From assembly GCF_020736365.1 (NCBI RefSeq), contig NZ_CP085988.1, positions 1,866,001 to 1,930,000 on the forward strand: 64,000 nucleotides of DNA, in the 5' to 3' direction. This document shows positions 51,588-60,337 of the stretch, in pieces. How positions within the stretch are numbered: the first letter of the stretch is position 1; each line of letters starts with the position of its first letter. A model generated the notes under the pieces. It saw only the letters and a list, made by a program, of their open reading frames with translations, was not told the origin of the DNA and did no database searches. The DNA is from Clostridium sp. M62/1 (lineage in GTDB: Bacteria > Bacillota > Clostridia > Lachnospirales > Lachnospiraceae). Position numbers and translations under genes: made by a program.

Positions 51588-52460
51588 ATGGCGATGGAAT
51601 ATGAGGGACAGATTTGCCGTCCGCCGATGGAGCGGGCATCGTTTATGCTTCCGGTGGCTGTGGGATGCTCCTACAACCGCTGTATATTCTGTACACTGTT
51701 TAAGCATGTATCCAGCCGTCTGCTTCCCATGGAGCAGATTCAGGCAGAGCTTTCGAGGGTAAAGACCCTTGGAGGAAATCCGGAACGTGTATTTCTGGGA
51801 GATGGAAATGCCTTTGGTCTTCCCACGGAGAGGCTGCTTGAAATTCTTGACAGGATTCACGAGGCCTTTCCCGCATGCAGGGAGGTCAACATGGATGCCA
51901 CTGTGACCAATATCCGGGAAAAGAGCGACGAGGAGCTGAGAGCTCTCTTTCAGGCCGGAGCGAGAGGACTCTACCTGGGGATAGAGAGCGGAATGGCCAA
52001 GGTGCTGCGCTTCATGAAAAAAGACCACACACCGGAGGAGGCATACAGGGAGATAGGAAGGATCAGGGAGCAGGGCTTTTCCTACAATGCCCATCTGATG
52101 CTGGGTCTGGCCGGAAAGGGGAACGGACAGAAAAATGCGGAGGAAACAGCCCGGTTCATAAACCGGACAGAACCAGATCGGATTATTAATTTTACCATCT
52201 TCCTGCACAGGGAGGCTCCACTCTGGAGGGAGATCGAGAGGGGGACCTTTGTTCCGGCTGACGAGTATGAGAATCTGCTGGAGGAGAGGAGTCTGATTGA
52301 ACAGATCGGGGACTTTTCCCTTCTCTATGACGGCTTTCACGATAATATTGAAGTCAGAACCAGGGGAAAACTTCCGGAGGACAGGGAGAAGATGCTCATC
52401 CATCTGGACAGGGCGGCAGAACGCCTTTTGTATGAAAAGAGAAACAAGAAAAAGGATTGA
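51588..52460 (+). CDS. Radical SAM protein of unknown substrate
   Basis: This 290-residue iron-sulfur enzyme uses S-adenosylmethionine to start radical chemistry. The cluster ligands are spaced CX4CX2C in GCSYNRCIFC (Cys27, Cys32, Cys35), as in the Elp3-like GCSWNRCTFC subgroup. Later blocks are VFLGDGNAFGLP, GLYLGIESGMAKVLRFM and MLGLAGKGNG. No extra cluster domain is seen. Starts upstream in frame lack a ribosome site; AGGAGG (51574-51579) is eight bases before ATG 51588. The reaction is unknown. It is near the phosphodiesterase gene (51 bases) and likely co-transcribed. Confidence 0.85.
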   Translation: MAMEYEGQICRPPMERASFMLPVAVGCSYNRCIFCTLFKHVSSRLLPMEQIQAELSRVKTLGGNPERVFLGDGNAFGLPTERLLEILDRIHEAFPACREVNMDATVTNIREKSDEELRALFQAGARGLYLGIESGMAKVLRFMKKDHTPEEAYREIGRIREQGFSYNAHLMLGLAGKGNGQKNAEETARFINRTEPDRIINFTIFLHREAPLWREIERGTFVPADEYENLLEERSLIEQIGDFSLLYDGFHDNIEVRTRGKLPEDREKMLIHLDRAAERLLYEKRNKKKD

Positions 52461-52484
52461 AATTCTGGCGAAATCTGTTACAAT
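52457..52484 (+). promoter_or_regulatory. Promoter of the peptide transporter operon
   Basis: TTGAAA (52457-52462), 16 bases and TACAAT (52479-52484). It overlaps the stop codon of the radical SAM gene. Confidence 0.5.
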
Positions 52485-52535
52485 GTAGGGGACAATTAAA
52501 TAATGAGAGAATATTACGGATAACGAGAGGAAAAA

Positions 52536-54110
52536 ATGATGAAAAAGAAGAAGATTCTTTTAGGTTTGACGACACTTTTCGTATCTGCTGCACTCTGCGC
52601 ATGCGGTGGCGGCAAGAATGGAGAAGGATCCTCAGCGGCAAAGCAGAATGAAGCATCTGCTGCAGAAGAAGGTAATACTCTTTCAGAAGGAACACCCAAA
52701 GCAGGCGGAAGTGTTGTGGTTGGCATGACACACGACCTGGCTAGTCTTGACCCCCACGCTACAACGGACGCAGGAACTAGAGATGTGGTTTTCAATTTGT
52801 ACGAAGGGCTTGTGAAGCCCGCCCCGGACGGCAGTCTGATACCGGCAGTGGCCAGTGATTACAAGATCTCAGAGGACGCAAAGACTTATACTTTTACCCT
52901 CAGAGAAGGAATCACTTTTCACGACGGAACTCCTGTGACGGCCGAGGATGTCAAATATTCCATTGATCGATGTGCGGAGGCCAATCAGGGCTCCGCTTTT
53001 TCTATGCTCTCAGAAGTAGCTGTGAAGGACGAAAAGACCATTGAGGTGAAACTGAATGAGAGCTATTCTGAGTTCCTGGCAGATCTCTCCCAGGCTTATA
53101 TTATTCCTGCCGCCAATGAGAACCCGGCAGGAAATCCCATTGGAACAGGCCCGTTTCAGTTTGTGTCCTACACGCCTGACCAGTCAGTTGTACTGGAGAA
53201 GTATGACGGCTACTGGCAGGAAGGGCTTCCCTATCTGGATGAGGTGACCTTTAAGATTACGGCTGACGTAGATACTGCGTTTATGGAGCTTCAGGCAGGC
53301 ACTATCGACATTCTGAAACACCTGACCAGCGCTCAGGTGCAGACTTTAAATGACAGCTTTAAGGTGGAAAGCGGAAGCATGAACCTGGTTCAGGCTATGT
53401 TTTTAAACAGCGCCTATGAGCCGCTTTCCAAGAAAGAGGTAAGGCAGGCTCTGTGCTATGGGGTGGACCGGGACGCCATCAACCAGTTCCTGTTCGGAGG
53501 AAAGAGCCATCTGATCGGTTCCCACATGATTCCCAATATGGCTGTGTACTACGAGCCTCAGGCGGAAAAAGTCTACAGCTATGATCCGGCGAAGGCCAAG
53601 GAGCTTTTAACAGAGGCAGGCTATCCGGACGGTTTTGATCTGGAGATTACAGTGCCGAGCTCTTACTCCCAGCATGTGGATACGGCCCAGATCATCGTAG
53701 AAGAGTTAAGTCAGATCGGAGTGAATGCCACCATCAATCAGGTCGAGTGGAGTACCTGGCTCAGCGATGTGTACACAGACGGAAAGTTTGAGGCCACAGT
53801 GATTGGCTTTGACGGGACTCTTGCCCCGAATGACTGGCTGATGAAGTACACAACGGGCAATAAGAAAAACTTTATGCACTACTCAAATCCAGAATACGAT
53901 CAGGTATTTAACAAAGCCTACACTACAGTAGACGAGGCAGAAAAGGAAGCCCTCTACAAGGAGGCTCAGATGATTCTGGCAGAGGATGCGGCTGCTGTGT
54001 ATATCCAGGATCCGGCCAACTTTGTAGCAGTGAACAAAAGACTTGGCGGATATACCTTCTATCCTACAGCAGGTGACGATATGTCTCTGGTATATGAAAT
54101 CGGAGAGTAA
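52536..54110 (+). CDS. Peptide ABC transporter substrate-binding lipoprotein (SBP_bac_5)
   Basis: This 524-residue family 5 binding protein captures dipeptides, oligopeptides or related ligands outside the membrane. The signal peptide ends in the lipobox LCAC (Cys about 23), followed by an Ala/Glu/Ser/Gly linker. The family pattern then begins: GMTHDLASLDPHATTDAGT, NLYEGLVK, FTLREGITFHDGTPVTAEDVKYS and EVRQALCYGVDRDAIN. GAGAGG precedes ATG 52536 (or 52539). It leads an operon with two permeases and a fused ATPase. The ligand cannot be read from sequence; a dehydrogenase at the operon's end hints that it need not be a peptide. Confidence 0.9.
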   Translation: MMKKKKILLGLTTLFVSAALCACGGGKNGEGSSAAKQNEASAAEEGNTLSEGTPKAGGSVVVGMTHDLASLDPHATTDAGTRDVVFNLYEGLVKPAPDGSLIPAVASDYKISEDAKTYTFTLREGITFHDGTPVTAEDVKYSIDRCAEANQGSAFSMLSEVAVKDEKTIEVKLNESYSEFLADLSQAYIIPAANENPAGNPIGTGPFQFVSYTPDQSVVLEKYDGYWQEGLPYLDEVTFKITADVDTAFMELQAGTIDILKHLTSAQVQTLNDSFKVESGSMNLVQAMFLNSAYEPLSKKEVRQALCYGVDRDAINQFLFGGKSHLIGSHMIPNMAVYYEPQAEKVYSYDPAKAKELLTEAGYPDGFDLEITVPSSYSQHVDTAQIIVEELSQIGVNATINQVEWSTWLSDVYTDGKFEATVIGFDGTLAPNDWLMKYTTGNKKNFMHYSNPEYDQVFNKAYTTVDEAEKEALYKEAQMILAEDAAAVYIQDPANFVAVNKRLGGYTFYPTAGDDMSLVYEIGE

Positions 54111-54157
54111 GAGAAGACGGACGGTGGCTGAAACCGTCTGAAAAAATGAACAAGCAG

Positions 54158-54196
54158 GCCGGGCAGAAGAGCGAGAGTAAGAATTCTCTGCCTGGC
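54158..54196 (+). terminator. Intercistronic hairpin after the binding-protein gene
   Basis: GCCGGGCAGA (54158-54167) pairs with TCTGCCTGGC (54187-54196), one G-U pair, without a T-run. An AGACGG/CCGTCT stem lies just upstream. Such stems often protect the binding-protein message so that it outnumbers the permease message. Confidence 0.5.
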
Positions 54197-54233
54197 TCAT
54201 AAAAATAAGGCAGTGAATTGCCGGAGGATATCG

Positions 54234-55178
54234 ATGAAATACTTTTTTAAGAAACTGGTTACTCTCATTATCACATTGTTGCTGATATCTCTTCTCACAT
54301 TCACTGCTTTTTCTGTTATTCCGGGGGATGCGGCTTTGACGCGTCTGGGAGAGGATGCGACAGAAGAGCAGATTGAAGCATTCAGGGAAGAGTACGGACT
54401 GAATGATCCGATGCCGGTCAGATATGTCAACTGGCTGTCAGGTGCAGTGAGAGGAAATTTTGGAGATTCCTACTATTACGATAACATGACAGTGAGCGAG
54501 CTTTTAGCGGTCAGGCTTCCGGTTACGGTTCTGCTGGCAGCAGTTTCCCTTGTGATGATTTTGGTCTGTTCTGTGCCTCTGGGGCTTCTGTGCGCCAGAG
54601 GAGCGGGAGGGGCTCTCGATCACGCGGTAAACGGAACTCTTCAGGTGGTTATGGCCGTTCCCTCCTTTTTTCTGGGAATTATCCTGACTTATGTGTGCGG
54701 TCTGATTCTCAAGTGGTTCCAGCCGGGACAGTTTGTGGCACCGTCGGAGAGCTTTTGGGGGGCAGTTTCCTATCTGGTGTTTCCGGCTGCGGCTGTGGCT
54801 CTTCCCAAAATTGCCATGGTGGTAAAGTTTCTGAGAAATTCCGTGCTGTCTGAGCTCTCCAGAGATTATGTGCGCACGGCGAGGAGCAGAGGAAACAGCA
54901 GCAGGAGGATTCTGTATGTCCACGTGCTGAAGAATGCTCTGATTCCGGTCATTACCTTCGTGGCTATGGTGGTGGCTGAGATTCTGGCAGGAAGTATCAT
55001 TGTGGAGCAGGTGTTCAGCGTTCCCGGAGTAGGAAGGCTTCTGATCAGCTCCATCTCAAACAGGGACTACCCGATTGTGCAGGCGATTGTGATGTATGTG
55101 ACGCTGGTGGTGGTGCTTGTGAATTTCCTGGTGGATATGATGTACCAGCTTCTGGATCCCAGAGTCAGGACATCGTAG
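54234..55178 (+). CDS. Peptide ABC transporter permease, OppB/DppB type
   Basis: This 314-residue integral membrane subunit has six helices. The N-terminal TM1 is followed by the family block ALTRLGEDATEEQIEAFREEYGL, then GNFGDSYYY. The EAA-type coupling loop near RDYVRTARSRG contacts the ATPase. The last third has IVEQVFSVPGVGRLL, characteristic of OppB/DppB. GGAGGA at 54223-54228 sets the start at ATG 54234 rather than the GTG at 54213. It pairs with the OppC-type subunit 38 bases downstream. Confidence 0.92.
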   Translation: MKYFFKKLVTLIITLLLISLLTFTAFSVIPGDAALTRLGEDATEEQIEAFREEYGLNDPMPVRYVNWLSGAVRGNFGDSYYYDNMTVSELLAVRLPVTVLLAAVSLVMILVCSVPLGLLCARGAGGALDHAVNGTLQVVMAVPSFFLGIILTYVCGLILKWFQPGQFVAPSESFWGAVSYLVFPAAAVALPKIAMVVKFLRNSVLSELSRDYVRTARSRGNSSRRILYVHVLKNALIPVITFVAMVVAEILAGSIIVEQVFSVPGVGRLLISSISNRDYPIVQAIVMYVTLVVVLVNFLVDMMYQLLDPRVRTS

Positions 55179-55216
55179 GCAGAGCCATCTAATTTTCGTC
55201 ACGGAGGAGAGAAAGC

Positions 55217-56017
55217 GTGAAAAAGAAACGAAACTGGAATTTAATCCTGGGGCTGTCGCTCACCTTATTTTTTCTGGCAGCCGCTATTTTAGGGCAGTTT
55301 TGGACACCCTATCCCCCTACCCAGATGGATGCCCTGCAGGTAAATATGGCGCCCTGCCTGGCTCACCCTATGGGAACGGACAACTTTGGAAGGGATATTT
55401 TAAGCCGAGTTATGTATGGCAGCGGCAATACCTTTTTTGTGGCAGTCTGTACAGTCCTCATAGGAGGGGTGCTGGGTACGGCGGCAGGAGCCCTCACCGG
55501 CTACTACGGAGGTATTCTGGATAATGCGCTGATGCGGATCAGCGATATGATTCTGAGCTTTCCCAGCGTTTTGCTGGCGCTTCTTTTTATCAGCCTGATG
55601 GGGCCTGGAAAATACAATATCATTCTGGCTCTTGGGATCCTGTTCATCCCCGTGTTTGCAAGGATTGTCAGGAGCGAGGTAATCCGCTGCAGGGAGCTTG
55701 ACTTTGTAAAGAGCGCTAGGGTGATGGGCGTGGGAAATCTGAGAATTATCTTTGTCCACATTCTCCCCAATGCGTCAGTCAGCATCCTTACCACAGCAGC
55801 TATATCCTTTAATAATGCCGTTCTCTCTGAAGCAGGCATGAGCTATCTGGGGCTGGGTGTACAGCCGCCGGAGCCGAGCCTTGGCAGAATGCTCTCAGAG
55901 GCTCAGTCCTATCTGTTTGGAACCCCCTGGTATGCCATTTTCCCGGGTGTTGTGATTATTCTTATCATCCTCGGCTTTTCCATGACAGGGGAAGGACTCA
56001 GGCAGCTTCAGCAGTAG
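55217..56017 (+). CDS. Peptide ABC transporter permease, OppC/DppC type
   Basis: This is the second permease, 266 residues with six helices. It carries the OppC signature HPMGTDNFGRDILSRVMYG after TM1. The coupling loop is REL-DFVKSARVMG, and the C-terminal block EAGMSYLGLGVQPPEPSLGRML is typical of the family. GTG start preceded by GGAGGAGAG. Together with the OppB-type subunit it forms the channel. Confidence 0.92.
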   Translation: MKKKRNWNLILGLSLTLFFLAAAILGQFWTPYPPTQMDALQVNMAPCLAHPMGTDNFGRDILSRVMYGSGNTFFVAVCTVLIGGVLGTAAGALTGYYGGILDNALMRISDMILSFPSVLLALLFISLMGPGKYNIILALGILFIPVFARIVRSEVIRCRELDFVKSARVMGVGNLRIIFVHILPNASVSILTTAAISFNNAVLSEAGMSYLGLGVQPPEPSLGRMLSEAQSYLFGTPWYAIFPGVVIILIILGFSMTGEGLRQLQQ

Positions 56018-56032
56018 GAGATACAGGAAGCG

Positions 56033-57958
56033 ATGCAGTCAGACGGGAAGGGCAGTTTGGAAAAAGGCAATGAAGGGCTGCCTCCGGTAACAGCAAAAAT
56101 GCAGTTTAAAAAAGCAGGTATGAACATGACAGAGTACAGAAAGACACAGACCAAAGCAGGCGGGAAGGACGGAAGCGAAAAGCAGATTCTCGCTATGGTG
56201 AGGGATCTGTCAGTGGAATTTAATGACAACGGGCCGGAAACGGAGGTTGTGAAAGGAATCAGCTTCCCCATCTATGAGGGGGAGATACTGGGAGTGGTGG
56301 GAGAGAGCGGATCCGGAAAATCCATGACAGCGCTTGCCATGATGGGACTTCTGCCGGAGCGCGCGAAGGCAGAGAGAGGAAGCATAGAATTTTCCCAAAA
56401 GGACGGGGAGACGGTGGATCTGCTCAAGCTGTCCCCAAAAGAGATGCAGAAGGTACAGGGCCGTGAAATTTCTATGGTGTTTCAGGAGCCGATGACCTCC
56501 TTAAATCCCGTCATGAAAATCGGAAGGCAGGTGGGGGAGAACCTGGAGCTGCATACAGAGCTTACAAGAGAGGAGATCCGGGAGAGGTCTGCCCAGGCTC
56601 TGGAGCAGGTAGGCCTCTCAGAGCCAGAGGAGCTTTTGGAACGGTATCCCCATGAGCTGTCGGGAGGAATGCGCCAGAGGGTTATGATTGCCCAGGCGAT
56701 GATTGCCGCTCCCAGACTATTGATTGCAGATGAACCTACTACTGCTCTGGATGTTATTGTGCAGGCGCAGATTCTGAAACTGCTGCGCAGAATTCATGAG
56801 GAACAGAACACATCCATTCTCTTTATTTCCCATGATTTGAATGTAATCAGGGAGATCTGCGACCGTGTTCTCGTCATTTACAAAGGAGTGATAGTGGAGG
56901 AGGGGGAGGTCAGCCAGGTGCTGAACCACCCTCAGCATGAATACACGAAACGCCTGGTGGCCTCTATCCCGCAGGCGGCCAGAGATACAGAAAGCGGGAA
57001 GGAGATTCTGAATATCTCCCATCTGGACGTATTCTACAGGGAAGGGGGAGGGATTTTTAAGAAGCCTTCCAAAAAGCATGTCCTCTGCGATGTCAATCTC
57101 ACGGTGAAGGAGGGGGAGATACTGGGAATTGTCGGAGAGAGCGGCTGCGGAAAATCCACTCTCTCAAAGACGATAGTCGGCCTCAACAGGGATTACTCCG
57201 GCGAGATTCATACAGAGGGGGAACTGCACCCGCAGATGGTATTTCAGGATCCGTTCGGCTCCCTGAATCCTGCCAGGAAAATCGGGTGGATTCTCGAGGA
57301 GCCTCTGCGTCTCAGGGGAATCCGCGACAGGAGCGAGAGGCGCAGGCTGGCTGAGGAAATGCTTGTAAAAATAGGGCTTGACGAGTCGTTCTACAGCAGG
57401 CGCCCCAGAGAGCTTTCGGGAGGTCAGAGACAGAGAATCAGCATCGGAGCGGCTCTGCTGGCCGATTCCAGGCTGCTGGTAGCCGACGAGCCGGTGTCTG
57501 CCCTGGATGTAACAGTTCAGTCTCAGATTCTGAAACTGCTGCTGGATATTCACCAGGAGAGGAAAAATACTCTTCTGTTTGTGAGCCATGATCTGAACAT
57601 TGTGCGCCGGATCTGCCACAGAGTAGCTGTCTTGTATCTGGGAGAGGTTGTAGAATCTGGGGATGTAGAGGAAATATACAGAAATCCCTGCCATCCGTAT
57701 ACCAGGCTGCTGCTGGAATCCTCTCTGGGTGGAGAGAAGGAGAAAGACAGGAAAGAGATGCATCTATCTTCTGATATCGGGGAAACCTTTGGAAGAGAGA
57801 GCGCAGGCTGTCCTTTCTTCCCCAGATGCCCGAAGCGGACGAAGCAGTGTGAGAGCGCAAGGCCGGAGGTAATAAGGCTGGAAGACGCCCACGAGGTGAA
57901 ATGCTTTCTGTTTGCGGAGGAGAAAACTTCTCCGGAGCAGGAGAGAGGAGAGGCTTAA
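56033..57958 (+). CDS. Fused double ATPase of the peptide transporter (OppD-OppF type)
   Basis: A single 641-residue protein contains both nucleotide-binding domains that are usually separate. Domain 1 (about 55-330): Walker A GESGSGKS (about 90-98), Q-loop FQEPMTSLNP, signature ELSGGMRQR, Walker B LLIADEPTTALD. Domain 2 (about 325-610): Walker A GESGCGKS (about 367-374), FQDPFGSLNP, ELSGGQRQR, LLVADEPVSALD. Both domains appear catalytically complete, and the second carries the C-terminal oligopeptide/dipeptide motif with a Cys cluster (CPFFPRCPKRTKQC) that in OppD/F-like proteins can bind an iron-sulfur cluster. The N-terminal 50 residues are polar and poorly conserved, so the start could be later, for example near 56126. 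Confidence 0.92.
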   Translation: MQSDGKGSLEKGNEGLPPVTAKMQFKKAGMNMTEYRKTQTKAGGKDGSEKQILAMVRDLSVEFNDNGPETEVVKGISFPIYEGEILGVVGESGSGKSMTALAMMGLLPERAKAERGSIEFSQKDGETVDLLKLSPKEMQKVQGREISMVFQEPMTSLNPVMKIGRQVGENLELHTELTREEIRERSAQALEQVGLSEPEELLERYPHELSGGMRQRVMIAQAMIAAPRLLIADEPTTALDVIVQAQILKLLRRIHEEQNTSILFISHDLNVIREICDRVLVIYKGVIVEEGEVSQVLNHPQHEYTKRLVASIPQAARDTESGKEILNISHLDVFYREGGGIFKKPSKKHVLCDVNLTVKEGEILGIVGESGCGKSTLSKTIVGLNRDYSGEIHTEGELHPQMVFQDPFGSLNPARKIGWILEEPLRLRGIRDRSERRRLAEEMLVKIGLDESFYSRRPRELSGGQRQRISIGAALLADSRLLVADEPVSALDVTVQSQILKLLLDIHQERKNTLLFVSHDLNIVRRICHRVAVLYLGEVVESGDVEEIYRNPCHPYTRLLLESSLGGEKEKDRKEMHLSSDIGETFGRESAGCPFFPRCPKRTKQCESARPEVIRLEDAHEVKCFLFAEEKTSPEQERGEA

Positions 57959-58015
57959 AAAACAGGACAGACACAGGAGACTAGATAGCTTAAACAGAGC
58001 GGAAAGGAGAAGCAA

Positions 58016-58819
58016 ATGAATGTAAAAGGAAAAGCTGCCATTGTCACTGCATCTACCAGGGGGATCGGCTGGGCCTGTGTTAAGGCGCTGGCGAAGGAGG
58101 GAGCCATCGTCTACATGGCTGCCAGAAACAGGGAAGCGGCTGAACAGAGGATAGAAGAGCTTGCAGGCCAGGGGCTTTCAGCAAAATGGGTATACTGCGA
58201 CGCATCGGTGAAGGAATCCTACGCTTCCATGGCAAAGGAGGTGGAAGCCTCAGAGGGAAAAATCGATATTCTGGTAAACAACTTTGGAACCTCCAATCCG
58301 AAGACGGATCTGGACATTGAGAAGACAGCCTATGAAGACTTTATGAATACCCTGGATTTAAACCTGGCCAGTGTCTACCTCTCTGTCCAGGCAGTGCTCC
58401 CGGTTATGAAAAGGCAGGGAGGCGGCAGCATCATCAACATCAGCTCCATCGGAGGCCAGCTTCCGGATGTGGCCAGAATCGGATATGCGGTGAGCAAGGA
58501 CGCCATCATCTACCTTTCAAAGAATATTGCGCTCCAGGAGGGAAGGAACGGAATCCGCGTCAATGTGGTCTGCCCGGGGCAGACGGCTACGGATGCGGTG
58601 AAGGGAAATATGTCTGAGGCTTTCCAGGAACTGTTTCTGCGCCACACACCGATCCGGAGGATGGGAACGCCGGAGGAGATTGCCGCCGCTGTTCTGTACT
58701 TTGCAAGTGAGGAGGCTGCCTATACCACGGGACAGGTTCTCTCTGTTTCCGGCGGTTTCGGGATGGGAACACCTGTATACGGGGATCTGATGGGACTTTC
58801 AGCAGAAAATCGTCATTAG
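58016..58819 (+). CDS. SDR oxidoreductase resembling 7-alpha-hydroxysteroid dehydrogenase
   Basis: This 267-residue classical short-chain dehydrogenase has the cofactor loop TASTRGIG, NNFG, and the catalytic Ser and YxxxK (INISS and GYAVSKD). The pattern LVNNFGTSNPKTDL, HTPIRRMGTPEEIAAAV, YFASEEAAYTTGQVLSVSGG and GFGMGTPVYGDL is strikingly like the 7-alpha-hydroxysteroid dehydrogenase of Clostridium scindens as I recall it. If so, it would oxidise the 7-hydroxyl of bile acids. Asp/Arg residues after the first beta strand (AARN) suggest preference for NADP(H). It starts 57 bases after the transporter ATPase, with AAAGGAGAAG before the ATG, so it is probably the last gene of that operon. Function is inferred. 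Confidence 0.85.
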   Translation: MNVKGKAAIVTASTRGIGWACVKALAKEGAIVYMAARNREAAEQRIEELAGQGLSAKWVYCDASVKESYASMAKEVEASEGKIDILVNNFGTSNPKTDLDIEKTAYEDFMNTLDLNLASVYLSVQAVLPVMKRQGGGSIINISSIGGQLPDVARIGYAVSKDAIIYLSKNIALQEGRNGIRVNVVCPGQTATDAVKGNMSEAFQELFLRHTPIRRMGTPEEIAAAVLYFASEEAAYTTGQVLSVSGGFGMGTPVYGDLMGLSAENRH

Positions 58820-58893
58820 GGGGCATAATTAAGAACTAATTGGGCGATTAACCAATATTTGTCGGAATTTAATAAAAACTTTGCAGTAATATA

Positions 58894-58922
58894 TAGAAAA
58901 GACGCCGGAAATATAGTATAAT
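58894..58922 (+). promoter_or_regulatory. Possible promoter of the Sir2-like gene
   Basis: TAGAAA (58894-58899), 17 bases and TATAAT (58917-58922). An ATTGG/ACCAAT dyad lies upstream at about 58836-58853. Confidence 0.45.
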
Positions 58923-59028
58923 TACAATCAGAGAAATTCATAAGACGGTTTCTTATATTTCAGATGCAGACCGCAATGGACAGATGTGCGGGGGATGAGC
59001 AAGTGTGAAAAGGAGGAGGAGCGATTTT

Positions 59029-59760
59029 ATGGATGAAAGGATTGCAGCGCTCAGAAGGATTCTGGATGAGAGCAATTATACGGTAGCCCTCTGCGGTTCA
59101 GGCATGATGACAGAAGGGGGAGTCACGGGAATAAAGGCTCCGGAGCGGGCATACGAGATCGAAAAGAAATATGGCGCGTCGCCGGAATATATTTTTACCA
59201 GCGCCTATTATAACACCCGGCCGGAAAAGTTTTTCAATTTTTATAAAGAAGAGATTCTGAAGCATATCCCCGAGCCGGCTGCCGGCAGCTATGTTATGGC
59301 AAGGATGGAGGCTGCCGGAAAGCTCCAGTGTATTATTACCGCAAATGTGTATAATCAGGCAATCAGGGGCGGATGCGAGCATGTAATTAATCTGCACGGA
59401 TCAGTGTTTGAGAATCAGTGTCCCCACTGCGGAGAGCTTTACACGGTAGATGATATGCTGAATGCAAAGGGAATTCCGAGCTGCCGTGTCTGTAACTCGA
59501 CAATCAGGCCGAAGGTTTCTCTGTTCGGGGAGATGGTTGACAGCCGGATCATGACGAGGACGACGGAGGAGGTTGAAAAGGCGGAGGTTCTTCTGCTGCT
59601 CGGCACAACACTCAGATCGGACGTATTCTCCAATTATTTCAGGTATTTCCACGGAAAATACCTGGTGGCAATCCACAGAACGCCCCACTATTCAGACGCA
59701 AAGGCAGACATGGTTATTATTGACGAGCCGGGACATGTTTTGGAACAGCTCGGGTATTAA
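59029..59760 (+). CDS. Divergent Sir2-like NAD-dependent protein
   Basis: This 243-residue protein has the sirtuin frame: a Rossmann start ALCGSGMMTEGG (about 20-31), an ITAN motif, INLHGS with the catalytic-type His, and a zinc module with CPHC and CRVC. The canonical GAGxSxxSGIPDFR loop reads GSGMMTEGGVTGIK, and the NID Asp, which binds the nicotinamide end of NAD+, is Tyr (TANVYNQAI). The distinct block SPEYIFTSAYYNTRPEKFFNF is shared, as I recall, by a family common in Lachnospiraceae. Deacetylase activity should not be assumed. AAGGAGGAGGAG places the start at ATG 59029. A separate transcript is likely. Confidence 0.85.
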   Translation: MDERIAALRRILDESNYTVALCGSGMMTEGGVTGIKAPERAYEIEKKYGASPEYIFTSAYYNTRPEKFFNFYKEEILKHIPEPAAGSYVMARMEAAGKLQCIITANVYNQAIRGGCEHVINLHGSVFENQCPHCGELYTVDDMLNAKGIPSCRVCNSTIRPKVSLFGEMVDSRIMTRTTEEVEKAEVLLLLGTTLRSDVFSNYFRYFHGKYLVAIHRTPHYSDAKADMVIIDEPGHVLEQLGY

Positions 59761-59812
59761 AAGCTGCCTGCTCAGTGCGGCGGCAGAAAGCAGCGCGGAA
59801 ATGAAAAAGTAA

Positions 59813-59849
59813 AAGAGGCCGGCCCTGATTTAGACGGGGCCGGCCTCTT
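59813..59849. terminator. Bidirectional terminator between the Sir2-like gene and the minus-strand pair
   Basis: AAGAGGCCGGCCC (59813-59825) pairs perfectly with GGGCCGGCCTCTT (59837-59849). On the minus strand it is followed by TTTTACTTTTTC, on the plus strand only by a short T-run. Confidence 0.8.
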
Positions 59850-59905
59850 CGGATGTGGGCGGGATGGAGAGGAGGAAAAATATTGCCAGGCCAGCCCTGT
59901 AATTT

Positions 59906-60337
59906 CTACAGGTATTTTTTCATCTCTTCGATATTTTTCTCTTCCATGTTCAGCTGTCGTTTGGCCAGACTGACTATCGCCGGATTGGAGCCGTGGTAGG
60001 CGTTGAGCTGCTTTTTCAGTTCGGTCACTCCCATGGTGTTTCCCTGTATCATCATCTCGGCCAGTTTGGAGGTGGAGGGATTTACAAGGCTCTTCATAGT
60101 GGAAGTTACCCGGGACATGGCCTTGGCCACCGGGCTTGCATCCTCAGCCTGAACTCCCTGAGCTCTTAAAAGCCTTCCGCTCTCGTCGTAAGCCTCCTCA
60201 TATTCGTCAAGCTGGGAATTCAGGGCATGGAGAAACTGAGAGTCATTGCTCAGCTGAATGATATGGCGGATGCTGTCCCGGCCCATATCTGCATTCTGGT
60301 GTATCTGGTTTAAAAGTTCAATATCCTGTGTCATCAT
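59906..60337 (-). CDS. Helical protein of unknown function, ferritin-like in outline
   Basis: I do not recognise it with confidence. The 143 residues are almost all helical: QDIELLNQIHQNADMGRDSIRH, then a long helix with FLHALNSQLDEYEEAYDE, then SRVTSTMKSLVNPSTSKLAEMM, and a last part ending QLNMEEKNIEEMKKYL. Length and spacing of acidic residues and His recall ferritin-like bundles annotated as spore-associated or stress proteins, but no clear metal site is visible. AAAGGAGAAGG precedes two adjacent ATGs (60337 and 60334). Its start overlaps the stop of the upstream small gene. Confidence 0.75.
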   Translation of the reverse strand: MMTQDIELLNQIHQNADMGRDSIRHIIQLSNDSQFLHALNSQLDEYEEAYDESGRLLRAQGVQAEDASPVAKAMSRVTSTMKSLVNPSTSKLAEMMIQGNTMGVTELKKQLNAYHGSNPAIVSLAKRQLNMEEKNIEEMKKYL

